A stretch of 64,000 nucleotides of DNA from CALBPI01 sp039033995 (GTDB lineage: Bacteria; Pseudomonadota; Gammaproteobacteria; Steroidobacterales; Woeseiaceae): positions 1 through 64,000 of the forward strand of contig JBCCBP010000015.1 of the NCBI GenBank assembly GCA_039033995.1. The letters are read 5' to 3'. The notes under the pieces are model-generated. The model worked only from the letters and a program-made list of their open reading frames with translations, was not told the origin of the DNA and searched no databases. The position numbers were made by a program, and so were the translations under genes. The number at the start of each line of letters is the position of its first letter. Positions within the stretch are counted from its first letter, which is position 1. Positions 53,078-61,396 of the stretch are shown here, one piece after another.

Positions 53078-55513
53078 TCAGTTACCGGCATCGCGGATAA
53101 TCCTGAAACCGATGTCGTCGCGCGGTTCTGAAATCCCTTCGCGATACGCCAGGCGCAATCGCGAGATATTGGCGCTGCGCCAACTGGCACCACGAATGGT
53201 ATGCACTGTCCCTTTGGCAGGGCCACGGTAGTCTATTAATGGACCATCCACGCTCGGATTAATTTCGTAGATATCGTGCATCCACTCCGCCACATTGCCA
53301 TCGAGATCGAACAAACCCGCTGCATTAGCCGCGAAGCTACCAACCGGCGCCGAGGCCGGGAAGCTATCGCGGTATCCATTTAAACGATTGTCCAACAGTG
53401 ATTCCGCGCTGTCATCGGCGATGTTGGCTGTTTTTTCCGGGGGCGGCAGGGCATCACCCCAACCAAAGCGTCTCGGATTGCCCGGTCGCCCCGCATATCT
53501 TGTGATCCACACCCACTCTGCCTCCGTCGGCAAGCGATACCCATCGACCCGTTCGTCGACCGGTGAGAGCTCACCAAACTCCCCCACATACGCGGGCGTG
53601 AGGCCCTCTTTTTCACTCAGCCAATTGCAGTACGCCGCTGCATCCTGCCAACTAACGTTGACGACTGGATTGCGATCGCCGGCTAGTGACGCATATACAT
53701 CGCCACGTGAGTCGTGATTGCGCCTAAACGCGGCGAACTGCCGGTTGGTGACTTCCTGTGTCGCGACATAAAATGCACGGGTGATACGAACGTCGCGTAG
53801 CGTTTCGTTGCTGCGTCGATCGGCCTCGCGTCGTGAACTCCCGCGTTGGAACGTGCCGCCACGAATGTAACGCATCGTGTGTTCATTGAAGACCGTAATT
53901 TCCTGGTCAATTTTCGCGAGTGCGACCTGCTCGGGTGTTTGCAGCCGCGCATCAACCGTTTGTGAGAAACCTGGCCGCGGTGTGACGACGGTCGTGTAAT
54001 CCACATACCCCTGACGTGACACGCGGATACGCTGTGGCTCCGCTGGCAGATCAGCTTGCACGGTACCACGGCCCAACTCGCGTCCATTCACGAAGACCAC
54101 AGCATCCGTGGGTACAGTGCGAATAGTGATCTCACCGCGCCGTGCGCTCAAGTTAAGCGACAACGTATCCTGACTTGCCGCCGGTAAACTCACCCGACGC
54201 GTCACCGAGGCATAGCCTTGACGCGTTAATCGTAATTCGTAGCGACGATCCGGCTCCAATGCCAGTTTGATCGGCGTGCGTCCCTGGTACTGACCGTCGA
54301 GCGTAACGCTCGCTGCACTCGGTACCGACGATACCGAGAGCAGTGCATCCGCCGGTTCAAACGTTACCGGAGCCGCACTGACCGATGTATTCGCGAACAC
54401 GACATACGTTCGCTTGACCGGTTTGTAGCCATCGAGTTGGTACAGCACCTCATGCCGACCTTCCGCTAGCTCAATAGCGCCCGGTGTCGTTTCGGTAAGC
54501 GCCGCGCCATCGGCGACGGCAAACACGCTAGCACCGGCGGGCTCGGTCTGCACGTTGATCCTCGCTCGATCACTGATCAACGCCACATCGAGCTGCTGAC
54601 GCTGTTGCAGCCCTGTCACGAGAATCTGATCCTGCCAATCAAGATAACCGGGGGCGGATACAGCCACATCGTAAGTCGCAGGTAACAAACCCTCGAAGCG
54701 AGCGGGCAGCGCTTGCTCGTACTGGTTACCCTCGCTGTCAGTCAGCCGCACCGTGCCGCTCGCCGCCTGCGCCGACACGATCAATTTGCCGGGCAACGGT
54801 TGCTGCTCGAACAGCACACTGCCGAGTGAGCTATCGACATCGATGTCTCTCGTTAGATCTGCATAGCCTGCAGAGCGCAATCGCACGCGATGTACACCCG
54901 GTCGTAACAGCCAACGCCCGGCCACCGGAATACTCAAACCAGGCCCTTCAATTACGATACTGTCCGGTGTCGCGGGCAGCGTTTCGATGCGCAGCGACAC
55001 AGCGGTGGTCAACCACCAGACGGCGGCGACCAACACAGCCAACGCGCTCGCCGCGATCACACCAACGGTACGTGAACGCTGCTCCGGCTGCACGGCCGCT
55101 GTGGCGGGCTGCCAATCTGCTGCGGTCAGAATGTCGTCGGCTTCCTGCGTCTGAAGCTGCGGCGGCTGCGTCGTAAATGCGCCGGCACGACTGTCCTGAT
55201 CGAGCGCCACGACGTGATCGTCCATCGTGACTTGCAGATTCAAGCCAAACACCTCGATCTGTTGGCCCGGTTTCAAAAAGGTATTGCCGGTCAGCGACTC
55301 GCCGTCCAATGTCACCGGCGACGGTTTCAGTAAAGGCTGGATGAACACATTGCCCTGCAACAGGTCGAGCTGTGCGAGCGTCTGACCGCCCGGCCCTGCC
55401 AGTCGGATATCAGCAGCGCTCGCTGTGCCAATGACAACAGGAAACTGAGCATGCTCGAAGCGGATCTCCGAGCCTCCGTGCCGCCATATCAAGGTATCGA
55501 TTGCATTACTCAT
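53078..55513 (-). CDS. FHA-like / TM / PEGA repeats / SUMF1-fold protein
   Basis: 811 residues. Order: an FHA-like cytoplasmic domain lacking the usual Ser-x-x-His (about 15-98); a linker; one membrane helix (about 149-171, VGVIAASALAVLVAAVWWL); about five PEGA repeats (175-535, for example VPSAASVTLDGQYQGRTPIK and VPTDAVVFVNGRELGRG); and a C-terminal sulfatase-modifying-factor (FGE) fold (about 545-808) with VNVSWQDAAAYCNWLSEKEG, RLPTEAEWVW and GNVAEWMHD. The end of the domain (RGASWRSANISRLRLAYRE) has no cysteines where formylglycine-generating enzymes carry their catalytic pair, so it is probably a binding module. Overlaps the kinase stop by 4 bases. Confidence 0.85.
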   Translation of the reverse strand: MSNAIDTLIWRHGGSEIRFEHAQFPVVIGTASAADIRLAGPGGQTLAQLDLLQGNVFIQPLLKPSPVTLDGESLTGNTFLKPGQQIEVFGLNLQVTMDDHVVALDQDSRAGAFTTQPPQLQTQEADDILTAADWQPATAAVQPEQRSRTVGVIAASALAVLVAAVWWLTTAVSLRIETLPATPDSIVIEGPGLSIPVAGRWLLRPGVHRVRLRSAGYADLTRDIDVDSSLGSVLFEQQPLPGKLIVSAQAASGTVRLTDSEGNQYEQALPARFEGLLPATYDVAVSAPGYLDWQDQILVTGLQQRQQLDVALISDRARINVQTEPAGASVFAVADGAALTETTPGAIELAEGRHEVLYQLDGYKPVKRTYVVFANTSVSAAPVTFEPADALLSVSSVPSAASVTLDGQYQGRTPIKLALEPDRRYELRLTRQGYASVTRRVSLPAASQDTLSLNLSARRGEITIRTVPTDAVVFVNGRELGRGTVQADLPAEPQRIRVSRQGYVDYTTVVTPRPGFSQTVDARLQTPEQVALAKIDQEITVFNEHTMRYIRGGTFQRGSSRREADRRSNETLRDVRITRAFYVATQEVTNRQFAAFRRNHDSRGDVYASLAGDRNPVVNVSWQDAAAYCNWLSEKEGLTPAYVGEFGELSPVDERVDGYRLPTEAEWVWITRYAGRPGNPRRFGWGDALPPPEKTANIADDSAESLLDNRLNGYRDSFPASAPVGSFAANAAGLFDLDGNVAEWMHDIYEINPSVDGPLIDYRGPAKGTVHTIRGASWRSANISRLRLAYREGISEPRDDIGFRIIRDAGN

Positions 55514-57831
55514 ATCGGTGTGTCACAAGCCACGATGATCGTCGGTACAGGTTGATCGGCAGCGACGCGAAACTGAACGCGCTTATCGACATAGCCCCGT
55601 CGCCGGCCGACGGCTGTGTAAACCCCAGGCCGCAAACGCAGCTCCTTTTGCTGGAACGTACCGAGCCGCTCTACGCGCAGCACATCGACGTTGGTCTGCC
55701 CGTCGGACTGCAGAACGACCGGGCGTGGCACCGCTGCAACGGTCAGCGCGGTAGTTAACGCATCGATCTGTGCGGTCAACGCTGGGCCGCGTGGCGTTAG
55801 TGCCTCCATCTGTGTGAGCAGCGCCGCCGTATCGCGAAGGGTTTGCGTATCGCTCAACTGATCAGTATTTGTCAGGATCCGCGTTGCACGATCACGCAGC
55901 GCGATGCGGCTGCGCACACGCGACACACCCTGACGCGCCGGGTCCAGGCTGCCATCGATTTCCAATACCGCTTCGTATCGCTCCAGCGCGTCGGTCCAGG
56001 CCTCTTCCGACTCGAGATTCGCCCCCGACTCCATCAGGCCATTGATGCGCTCAAGACGCTGTGCGAGTCGCACCTGTGTCAAGCCATCCTGCGGGCCGCG
56101 ATCAGAGGGACGCAGCAAGCGTGCGCTCTCGAAGGCCGCGGTGGCAACGGCGAACTGCCCGTCGTCAAGCGCCTGAAAACCACGCGACATAGTTTGCTGG
56201 AACTCAATGCCCGTGAGCGCGTCATCGATACGCGTCAGTGCGGTTTGCGCCGGCAACCATTCGGCGTCGAGTGTCAGCGCCTGTTGATACGCCGCGCGCG
56301 CGGTATTGAGATCACCGTCTCGTTCCGCGATATCGCCGAGCGCCATCTGCTGCAACACCTCATCCAGATTTTCAGCACGCGCCAGACCGGCCGTGGCAAG
56401 TTCGTCGCCGGGCGTGATCGCCAGCGCCAGTTTGAAAGCTTGAATCGCCACGACGGAATTTTCGTCGAGCAACGCCTGGTCACCGTCGCGCATGGCCTGC
56501 TCGAACACATCGTTGACCTGCTCCGTCAATGGACGCAACAAAGCCAGCGACTCGTTGTAGCGAGCGGTTGCCTGAGCGTAGTCAGCCGCCAGATAGGCGG
56601 TGTCGCCACGTTCATATACGGCGATGCCTTGTTCGTATGCCGCACCAGCCCACTGGTCAGCGGCGCGTTGCTCCAACACTTTAAGCACAGACAACAACTG
56701 CCCAAGTATCTCCTCGCTTTGCGCACGAGCCTCAAGCCGGTCTTGTTCCGACAAGACCGGTGTCACAGGGTCCTCGGGGACTACCTCGGGCTCCACAGGC
56801 TCCGGCGTGCCGGTTTGTTGTGTCACAACAGGTTGCCCGACATTGTCACTGTCTGCGGCCAACCAGCGAAGCGCCAAGGTAAAGATGACGGCGAACACCG
56901 CGATCACACCGAGCCCGATCATCAACTGGCGAATACTAACTCCGTCGGCTTCATCGGTCTTTGGTGCCGGTGCATTCTCGAAGGCGCCGTGCGGCAGCGG
57001 CGTCAGCGGTGGCTTGCCACTCGCAATTACAGCTGCGGGTCGGCGTACCGCGATGTTGAGTTGTTGCAAGTCAACCTGACCGCGTTCGATCGAAGCCTGA
57101 GCCAGCGCATCGCGCACAGCTGTCATCGGCGGACGCAATGCCACAGGTTGAAATACACGGCGCAACAACTCGACGATCGCCAGCGGCAGATCACCACGCT
57201 CGCGGCTATCCGGGTCTCCGGTCGCCAATTCGACCATAACGCGTCCAATCGCATAGACATCGTCACTCGCCGCCAACGGCGCGCCGTCGGCACGTTCGGG
57301 GCTTGCATAAGCGGCAGTGCCTGCGTCGCGCGGTGTATTGGCCGAGGCATCGTCCACAATCGTCGCAGCACCGTAGTCGGCGAGGTAGGCCACACCCTGT
57401 CGATTCAGTAACAGATTGCTCGGCTTGATATCACCGTGTACGACGCCTTTACGATGCCAGTAGATAAGCGTATCGATCATCACCAACAGAGGCGGGCCCC
57501 AGACGGTGAGTGGCTGCTTGCACAAATCACCGAAGTCGGTGCCATCGATATACTGCATGGCATACGCCGGGCGCGCACCCGGATGCCATCCCAGGCCGCG
57601 CACGGTGTGCGGATGATTGAGTGCCCGTGCGATGTGCCATTCTTGCTCGAAAGCCGCCTGTGTCGCGTCGCGTTCTGCAGCATTGGCGTCCAGGATTTTC
57701 AGTGCGACGGAGATGTCCGCACGCGTATCGTGCGCGAGCCATACCTCGGTCGTCGCACCGGTATGCAGTCGCTCGCTCAGTACGTAGCGATCAGCAAATC
57801 GCTCCTTGTCGTGTACAGCATTCGATCGCAT
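55510..57831 (-). CDS. Membrane Ser/Thr kinase (non-RD) with periplasmic TPR and PEGA-like regions
   Basis: 773 residues. Kinase domain about 15-260: one-glycine nucleotide loop (RLHTGATTEVWLA), Lys45 in VALKIL, catalytic loop VVHGDIKPSN (Asp134; Gly replaces the Arg of RD kinases), ADYG (Asp152), and AYASPERA. Helix at about 303-325, then an acidic linker with EPEVVPEDP, a long helical TPR-like region (about 355-690) and a C-terminal PEGA-like end (LRLRPGVYTAVGRRRGYVDK). Catalytic Lys, Asp and Asp are all present, so activity is plausible despite the poor glycine loop. Overlaps the lipoprotein stop by 1 base. Confidence 0.85.
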   Translation of the reverse strand: MRSNAVHDKERFADRYVLSERLHTGATTEVWLAHDTRADISVALKILDANAAERDATQAAFEQEWHIARALNHPHTVRGLGWHPGARPAYAMQYIDGTDFGDLCKQPLTVWGPPLLVMIDTLIYWHRKGVVHGDIKPSNLLLNRQGVAYLADYGAATIVDDASANTPRDAGTAAYASPERADGAPLAASDDVYAIGRVMVELATGDPDSRERGDLPLAIVELLRRVFQPVALRPPMTAVRDALAQASIERGQVDLQQLNIAVRRPAAVIASGKPPLTPLPHGAFENAPAPKTDEADGVSIRQLMIGLGVIAVFAVIFTLALRWLAADSDNVGQPVVTQQTGTPEPVEPEVVPEDPVTPVLSEQDRLEARAQSEEILGQLLSVLKVLEQRAADQWAGAAYEQGIAVYERGDTAYLAADYAQATARYNESLALLRPLTEQVNDVFEQAMRDGDQALLDENSVVAIQAFKLALAITPGDELATAGLARAENLDEVLQQMALGDIAERDGDLNTARAAYQQALTLDAEWLPAQTALTRIDDALTGIEFQQTMSRGFQALDDGQFAVATAAFESARLLRPSDRGPQDGLTQVRLAQRLERINGLMESGANLESEEAWTDALERYEAVLEIDGSLDPARQGVSRVRSRIALRDRATRILTNTDQLSDTQTLRDTAALLTQMEALTPRGPALTAQIDALTTALTVAAVPRPVVLQSDGQTNVDVLRVERLGTFQQKELRLRPGVYTAVGRRRGYVDKRVQFRVAADQPVPTIIVACDTPI

Positions 57832-59090
57832 CAGCCAGCATCATTCTCGCCGTCGGACATGCGGCCATTGATGCCGATTCTTGGATCATCATCGAAGCCG
57901 GTTTCCTGAGCATTGATACGCCGCAACAGTTCTCGCCATTGGTCATACTGCGCGGCGGCAGTGCCGGTCAATCGCTGCGTCTGACCATCGACTTCAACCA
58001 CCATCGGTGCCGCCAGTTGCCCGAAAGACTCGGACAATTCCGAGATGGCCAACCGCTGCACCTTTGCCTCAGCTAACTGACCGAAAGCGCTGAAGGCAGT
58101 CTCGAGGCCGCCAGCGATCGCATAGTTTTTCAGCGTTGATCGAGTGCGTCGCTCGGTGCCACTATCGCCCGCGTCGCCACGACTGATCTCTGACGCTGCG
58201 GCGACCATGGCGACTCCCGCCAGACCACGCAGTAACGCCGATCGCCGCAACCGCTGGTACTCGAGCTCAGACTCGCGTGACGCTTCTCGCCAATCCGCGT
58301 ACGGCAGGGCGATGCCATAGTAGAAGTTGGCATAGTGCTCATTCAGCGTGTCTTGGAATAACGCATCGCGCGTTCGAATTTTTTCGAGGCGACGCGCCAT
58401 CGGGTCATCCGGTGCGGGCAAGCGCACAACCGTCAGCTGGCCACGTCCGTCTTCCTCGACGTAGTCACCAAACGCGGTGGGTGCCATGTCTGCATAAAAC
58501 TTCAGGCGCGCGGTGCGCCGAAGACGCTCGATATCATCCGAACCGAGAGTCTGATAGTGCTCGTAGAGGTCATTCGCAAATTCGTTAAAAATATTCTGGT
58601 AAGGGTCCAGACGTCTGTCGCGGTCACGTCCGTAGTCATTGCGATCGGTACGCGTCTGATAGCGCCGCTGAAACCAGCGATCACCACTCACATCACGCGC
58701 ATAGAGTTGTATGTCGACGCGATTGCCATCCGAGTGGCGAATCGTGCCACCAACCATAACATCCGCAACGACCTGGTCACTCGGTACAACACGAACCGCA
58801 CCCCAATGGCCGGTCGACTGTAACGTGCTCTTCAGGTGATACGGAAAATAGCGCGCCTCGGCGCGGCGAATATCGGGATAAACATCGTCGGCCAATTTCT
58901 TATCAGGCCCGGGTAAGCCCGCATCGAGTTCCAGAATACCGATGTCAAGCAACTCGGATTCCGCGACTGCGTCGGGCTCGCGAGTCAAATCGATATCCGG
59001 TGCAATGTAGTCTTTGGTCGCACAACCGGTCAGCGCCAGTAAGGTGGCAACCAGCCCTACTCTGATAACGTCAAATGTGTACCTCACCAT
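57831..59090 (-). CDS. Outer-membrane lipoprotein of unknown function (419 aa)
   Basis: A lipoprotein signal ends LLALTGC (Cys23). The mature N-terminal part alternates strands and helices (LLDIGILELDAG, HWGAVRVVPSDQVVADVMVGG, RVDIQLYARDVSG) in a way reminiscent of CsgG/TolB-N type lipoproteins, followed by an Arg/Asp-rich helical part and a hydrophobic patch (ALLRGLAGVAMVAAASE). No family recognised. AAAGGA precedes the ATG. It overlaps the kinase ATG by 1 base (TGATG), which ties it to the signalling operon. Confidence 0.75.
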   Translation of the reverse strand: MVRYTFDVIRVGLVATLLALTGCATKDYIAPDIDLTREPDAVAESELLDIGILELDAGLPGPDKKLADDVYPDIRRAEARYFPYHLKSTLQSTGHWGAVRVVPSDQVVADVMVGGTIRHSDGNRVDIQLYARDVSGDRWFQRRYQTRTDRNDYGRDRDRRLDPYQNIFNEFANDLYEHYQTLGSDDIERLRRTARLKFYADMAPTAFGDYVEEDGRGQLTVVRLPAPDDPMARRLEKIRTRDALFQDTLNEHYANFYYGIALPYADWREASRESELEYQRLRRSALLRGLAGVAMVAAASEISRGDAGDSGTERRTRSTLKNYAIAGGLETAFSAFGQLAEAKVQRLAISELSESFGQLAAPMVVEVDGQTQRLTGTAAAQYDQWRELLRRINAQETGFDDDPRIGINGRMSDGENDAG

Positions 59091-59115
59091 GTGGTTCCTT
59101 TACCGATCAATCTGA

Positions 59116-60177
59116 TCAGAGCCCTGTGTATTTGCGGTATTCGTCCCACAACTTCTCGCGGATGACCGGGTCCTCTTCGGCTTGCGCCGCTTCCCGCAGC
59201 TGGCGCGCGACAATATCGTCATTGGTCGGTGGCGGTATGTCTTCAGGCGTTCGCTCGCCGATCACTTCGTCCGGCACCGATGCCACCGATGCGTCACCAC
59301 CACCGTTGCCGCCGCCACCACCGCCGCCATTGCCGTCATTGGCAGCGCCTTCATTGGCGACGATCACGCCACCACCAGAGCGTCCAGATCCACCGCTGCC
59401 TTGTGGTGCACCGCCAGGAAGCTCGCGATTGACCTGAGTCACTTCTTCTTGTTCTCCGGCAATAACGCCCTCGAAGTCTTCGATAGATTTTTCGAATTCA
59501 TCGTCAAGACCGCCGTTACCGCCCGGTCCCGATCCGGCGCCGGTACCTGAGCCTCCACCAGTGCCATTCGGTCCGCTGCCGTCGCTAGATGTGCCGGTGC
59601 CGTTGGATCCGTCGCCAGATGTGCCGGTGCCGTCGGATCCGTCGCTGCCACTTCCATTGCGGTCACCATCGCCGCCGCCACTACCCGATCCGCCAGGCAG
59701 GCCGACACCCGGCATACCGACGCCGGGCACGCCAACGCCAGGAAAACCGACACCACCGATGCCTGGGCCACCAATGCCCCCGGAGGTACCAACGCCGCCA
59801 CCGGTATTACCGCTGCCGGTACTACCACCGGACGTGCCACCCCCGGTACTACCGCCGGATGTGCCACCACCGGTACTACCACCCGACGTGCCACCCCCGG
59901 TACTGCCACCGCCGGCGCTGCCACCGGGCAAACCGGCGCCACCCGAGCTGCCACTACTGCCCCCAGCGCCGCCTGAGCTACCGCCAGGGAGACCGCCACC
60001 GCCGGAACTGCCCGAACTACCGCCGGAACTGCCGCTGCTGCCTTGATTGCCGCCTGATGATGGTGGCGGCGACGAAGATGCGCACGCGACCATGAGAACC
60101 GCCGCTGAGGTGAGCGCGGTTATCTTCAACCAACGAGTGACTATTGGGTTTTTTCGACTATTTATAGCATCGCCCAT
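59116..60177 (-). CDS. Glycine/serine-rich lipoprotein with elastin-like and tandem repeats
   Basis: 353 residues. A lipobox ends VLMVAC (Cys32), then about 190 residues of almost only Gly, Ser, Thr, Asp, Asn and Pro. Inside are three to four tandem copies of the nonapeptide GGSTGGGTS (about 90-125) and a PGVG pentapeptide series (about 141-161). A short charged region (DDEFEKSIEDFEGVIAGEQE) and a C-terminal helical end (REAAQAEEDPVIREKLWDEY) follow. GAGGA precedes the ATG. Probably a flexible, surface- or periplasm-spanning tether belonging to the cluster (24-base gap to the next gene). Confidence 0.75.
   Translation of the reverse strand: MGDAINSRKNPIVTRWLKITALTSAAVLMVACASSSPPPSSGGNQGSSGSSGGSSGSSGGGGLPGGSSGGAGGSSGSSGGAGLPGGSAGGGSTGGGTSGGSTGGGTSGGSTGGGTSGGSTGSGNTGGGVGTSGGIGGPGIGGVGFPGVGVPGVGMPGVGLPGGSGSGGGDGDRNGSGSDGSDGTGTSGDGSNGTGTSSDGSGPNGTGGGSGTGAGSGPGGNGGLDDEFEKSIEDFEGVIAGEQEEVTQVNRELPGGAPQGSGGSGRSGGGVIVANEGAANDGNGGGGGGGNGGGDASVASVPDEVIGERTPEDIPPPTNDDIVARQLREAAQAEEDPVIREKLWDEYRKYTGL
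59695..59754 (-). repeat. Elastin-like XPGVG pentapeptide coding repeats
   Basis: Four consecutive 15-base units encode GVGFP, GVGVP, GVGMP and GVGLP, an XPGVG series identical in pattern to the elastin VPGXG motif. The unit sequence is kept at the DNA level with changes confined mostly to the X codon. Confidence 0.75.
59803..59910 (-). repeat. 27-base tandem repeats coding GGSTGGGTS
   Basis: Three near-identical 27-base units plus a diverging fourth, in frame within the Gly-rich lipoprotein gene. High DNA identity between units suggests recent slippage or active length variation. Confidence 0.75.
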
Positions 60178-60321
60178 TGCGGGTTCCTCACAGAAAGCGG
60201 CATGGTCTGAAAAATTAGACCCGTTAACTCATTAGAGTCTTTCAGCGTGCGTATGGTTCAAGTGAGCGCGCGCCAAATTCCCTGACGTCGAAGGCTTAGC
60301 CTACCAGAATGTGGCCAGCCG
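60178..60321 (-). other. Intergenic gap between PP2C and Gly-rich lipoprotein genes
   Basis: 144 bases. A hairpin GGTCT/AGACC with an A/T-rich 8-base loop (60209-60226) lies before the lipoprotein ribosome site, and the motif TCTAAT occurs twice close together on the minus strand. A weak -35-like TTGAAC is also present. A secondary promoter for the lower part of the cluster is possible but not established. Confidence 0.3.
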
Positions 60322-61158
60322 TTAATCGGGTTTGCGATACAGAATTATCGCAAGATCGTCGGCCTTGCCTGGCACTGTCTGATCCTGACGCAACATACGT
60401 CGATGGGTTCGATCCACAAGCCGATCAACGGCGGTAGCAATCTGACCGCGCCGCATGATGTCCGTAATTTCATCCGTGAAAAGATTATCTGTGAGACCGT
60501 CGGACGCGAGCAGCACGCTATCGTGGCGGGCCAACTTAATCGGCGATCCAACCTCGATCATCATTTCATGGGTACCGACGAAATTGGAAACGACGTGACG
60601 CTCCGGGTGGAACATTGCGTCCTGCTCATTCAAGAAGCCGGCTGCGAGTGCGAATCCGACGGGAGAATGTGCCACCGTGTGCAATTTGACAGTGCTGCGC
60701 TGTCCGGTGATCAGCGCCACGCTATCGCCGACATGGAACACACGCGCCATGCGTCCCGCAATAGCAACCGCGGTTAGCGTGCATGCTGCGCCGCGCGTCT
60801 CGGCGACGACCGCCTGATTGGCGATGTCCATGGCGTGGATCACGGCGCTTCTGAGCTCATCGCCCTCGTTCGGTACAGACAGGATCTGGTCCCGCATCGT
60901 TTGTAGCGCCAGACGGGCTGCGCGTCGCCCGCCTTGAATGCCGCCTGCACCGTCCGCAACGGCCAGCACACAACGATCGTCATCGAGTTCGATGACCAGT
61001 AAGCTATCCTGATTGTCGACAGATTTGTCGGGCGATATGGAGCAATACAGTTCGGCCGTACCGCCGCCGACGGCGACACTGAAACGATCGGGCCCGTCTT
61101 GCTCGGGTACGAGTTTGCCAGCACTGAACTCCTGTGGTTCCGGTGGATGTATATTCAT
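60322..61158 (-). CDS. PP2C-type phosphatase of the vWA/FHA cluster
   Basis: 278 residues, soluble. Metal-site motifs in order: VDNQDS (in place of the common RxxNED), AVADGAGGIQGGRRAA, FHVGDSVALI, LLASDGLTDN, and a final KADDLAIIL. Key Asp residues are kept, so it is probably active. A non-homologous N-terminal stretch of about 30 residues precedes the domain. It lies between the small non-RD kinase and the lipoprotein genes and would reverse phosphorylation of cluster proteins. It differs strongly from the PP2C at 22926. Confidence 0.85.
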   Translation of the reverse strand: MNIHPPEPQEFSAGKLVPEQDGPDRFSVAVGGGTAELYCSISPDKSVDNQDSLLVIELDDDRCVLAVADGAGGIQGGRRAARLALQTMRDQILSVPNEGDELRSAVIHAMDIANQAVVAETRGAACTLTAVAIAGRMARVFHVGDSVALITGQRSTVKLHTVAHSPVGFALAAGFLNEQDAMFHPERHVVSNFVGTHEMMIEVGSPIKLARHDSVLLASDGLTDNLFTDEITDIMRRGQIATAVDRLVDRTHRRMLRQDQTVPGKADDLAIILYRKPD

Positions 61159-61234
61159 AGAATCAACGCATGATGTTGTTGATTAGCGCCAATACTCATT
61201 CACCGACTCCAGACACGTGTCACCCAAGCTATAA

Positions 61235-61292
61235 CGACAGAGTCTCAGGCCCTGTCGTATCTGCCGGGCACTTCCCCAAGGGTGCCCGACAG
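61235..61292 (-). promoter_or_regulatory. Tandem hairpins with a mutually exclusive pairing between kinase and PP2C genes
   Basis: In the 238-base gap 61159-61396, the minus-strand RNA can form an 11-bp stem (61261-61271 with 61282-61292, one G-U wobble) followed 3 bases later by a second stem CGACAG/CTGTCG (61252-61257 with 61235-61240). The first arm also starts with CTGTCG, so it can pair instead with the CGACAG of the second hairpin. No U-run follows. The layout is compatible with attenuation or RNA processing that sets the kinase-to-phosphatase ratio. Confidence 0.4.
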
Positions 61293-61396
61293 CCAAACAA
61301 TACCGCATCTGCGCCGATATTGGTTAAAAGCACCCACAAACTACGAGATTGGCAGCCAACCGCGGTGTGTACCAGCCGGATCAAACCACGTCCCTG

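Noticed and set aside
59803..59910. Tandem repeats as a possible CRISPR array
   Set aside because: Units are contiguous, in frame and have no spacers.
59561..60046. Long proline-rich plus-strand open frame
   Set aside because: It is the mirror image of the Gly-rich lipoprotein repeats; the minus frame has a signal peptide, lipobox, ribosome site and operon context.
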